Origin: Rhodospirillales bacterium
GTDB taxonomy: Bacteria > Pseudomonadota > Alphaproteobacteria > Micavibrionales > Micavibrionaceae
Length of the DNA stretch: 64,000 nt
Direction of reading: 5' to 3'
NCBI GenBank assembly: GCA_023898785.1
Contig: CP060239.1
Coordinates: 1,178,001 to 1,242,000, forward strand
Made by a program: the position numbers and the translations under genes. The notes below the pieces were generated by a model. The model was not told the DNA's origin. It was given only the letters and a program-made list of their open reading frames with translations, and made no database searches. Positions 63,680 through 64,000 of the stretch are shown one piece after another; within the stretch, counting starts at the first letter, position 1; each line of letters starts with the position of its first letter.

Positions 63680-64000
63680 GCTAAATCTCCTTTCGGGGTA
63701 AATGTCTGAACGGTTTGAATGCGTTTTAAATAGCGATAAAGCTGCCAGGGCGTCAGGATCAGGCGCTGGTGAATCCCCAGCACACGTTTGACGGCCTCGA
63801 CGCAGCTATAAACAGCGAAAGGCGCTGGGCGCGGCGTGCGATTAATCGGTGCGGGCACAACCTTATGACCACGGTCTTTCATCCAGAGCGGCAGATCGAA
63901 TTCCAGCGGCACACGGTGGACGGTGATGTCGGTATAATTCGACAGCGGATCAATGGTTATCCAGTTGTGACCGTCATTCAGTAAAACTGCACAATGACGA
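63667..64000 (-). CDS. Phage block protein, start beyond the right edge
   Basis: The frame is open to the edge and continues past the GTG at 63912; the edge-proximal translation reads RHCAVLLNDGHNWITIDPLS before VPLEFDLPLWMKDRGHKVVP. The conserved-looking aromatic N-part and the basic C-part suggest a soluble protein; no family is recognised. At least 110 residues are in the window and the gene continues outside. Confidence 0.65.
   Translation of the reverse strand, partial: RHCAVLLNDGHNWITIDPLSNYTDITVHRVPLEFDLPLWMKDRGHKVVPAPINRTPRPAPFAVYSCVEAVKRVLGIHQRLILTPWQLYRYLKRIQTVQTFTPKGDLAWEV

Noticed and set aside
48295..64000. RcGTA-type gene transfer agent
   Set aside because: The connector, tubular proteins, scaffold and tail fibre are T7-like rather than the siphovirus-like set of RcGTA; only the 3-TM holin is shared.

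Overview
The window reads as a chromosomal segment of an alphaproteobacterium of middling GC content, with a T7-like (podovirus-type) structural gene block on its right quarter. The alphaproteobacterial assignment rests on a ChpT-type histidine phosphotransferase (DUF2328, CckA-ChpT-CtrA relay), CtrA-like TTAA-N7-TTAA boxes, a CheA with tandem CheW-like domains plus receiver domain, and an isocitrate dehydrogenase of the long form seen in Rickettsia-like and other alphaproteobacteria. The gene style recalls Micavibrio and other Rhodospirillales-related lineages, but that narrower placement is inference.

Layout: 1-3843 holds a truncated Xaa-Pro aminopeptidase, a membrane J-domain protein, galU and a phosphomannomutase/phosphoglucomutase (sugar-nucleotide supply). 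3857-10574 is a chemotaxis operon (chpT, cheA, cheW, cheY, cheB, cheR) and purH follows. 12748-21199 is an unusual region: a 164-aa membrane protein, a 1841-aa protein of unknown function, two paralogous 122-aa proteins, a 49-aa reading frame, a membrane-anchored I78-type peptidase inhibitor and a 165-aa unknown. 21245-24168 is lepA with overlapping starts into a HepT/MntA-type toxin-antitoxin pair and a small membrane protein. 24419-34022 carries small conserved and unknown genes (macrodomain, SIMPL, gamma-glutamylcyclotransferase, DUF455, DUF3137, a CheZ that completes the chemotaxis set, and an ECF sigma factor with a long C-terminal extension). 34046-44468 holds housekeeping metabolism (acnA, metB, yggT, folD, icd) among unknown secreted or zincin-like proteins. 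44698-48298 carries a CBS-domain protein and two NhaD/ArsB-class ion transporters.

From 48295 to the right edge, nearly all minus-strand genes are phage structural genes, in transcription order: two small proteins, head-tail connector, a small protein, scaffold, capsid, a small protein, tail tubular protein A, a tail tubular B-like protein, a coiled-coil virion protein, tail fibre, a small protein, terminase large subunit, a coiled-coil protein, endolysin and 3-TM holin. No integrase, repressor or replication gene is visible here. The block is interrupted by plus-strand genes with their own signals (a PilZ protein, two small unknown proteins, a tRNA-Trp), by a secreted-protein gene, by a decayed partial copy of the tail tubular A gene, and by the same palindromic repeats found between chromosomal genes. 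It also abuts the host nhaD gene with overlapping stop codons. This suggests an old, possibly domesticated podovirus remnant or a gene-transfer-agent-like particle locus, a hypothesis that needs comparative and expression data.

Two families of dispersed extragenic palindromes occur: one bounded by GTCATTGCGAG/CTCGCAATGAC, the other by GTCATCCCGG or GTCATGCCCG and CGGGGATGAC. No CRISPR array or rRNA gene was seen.
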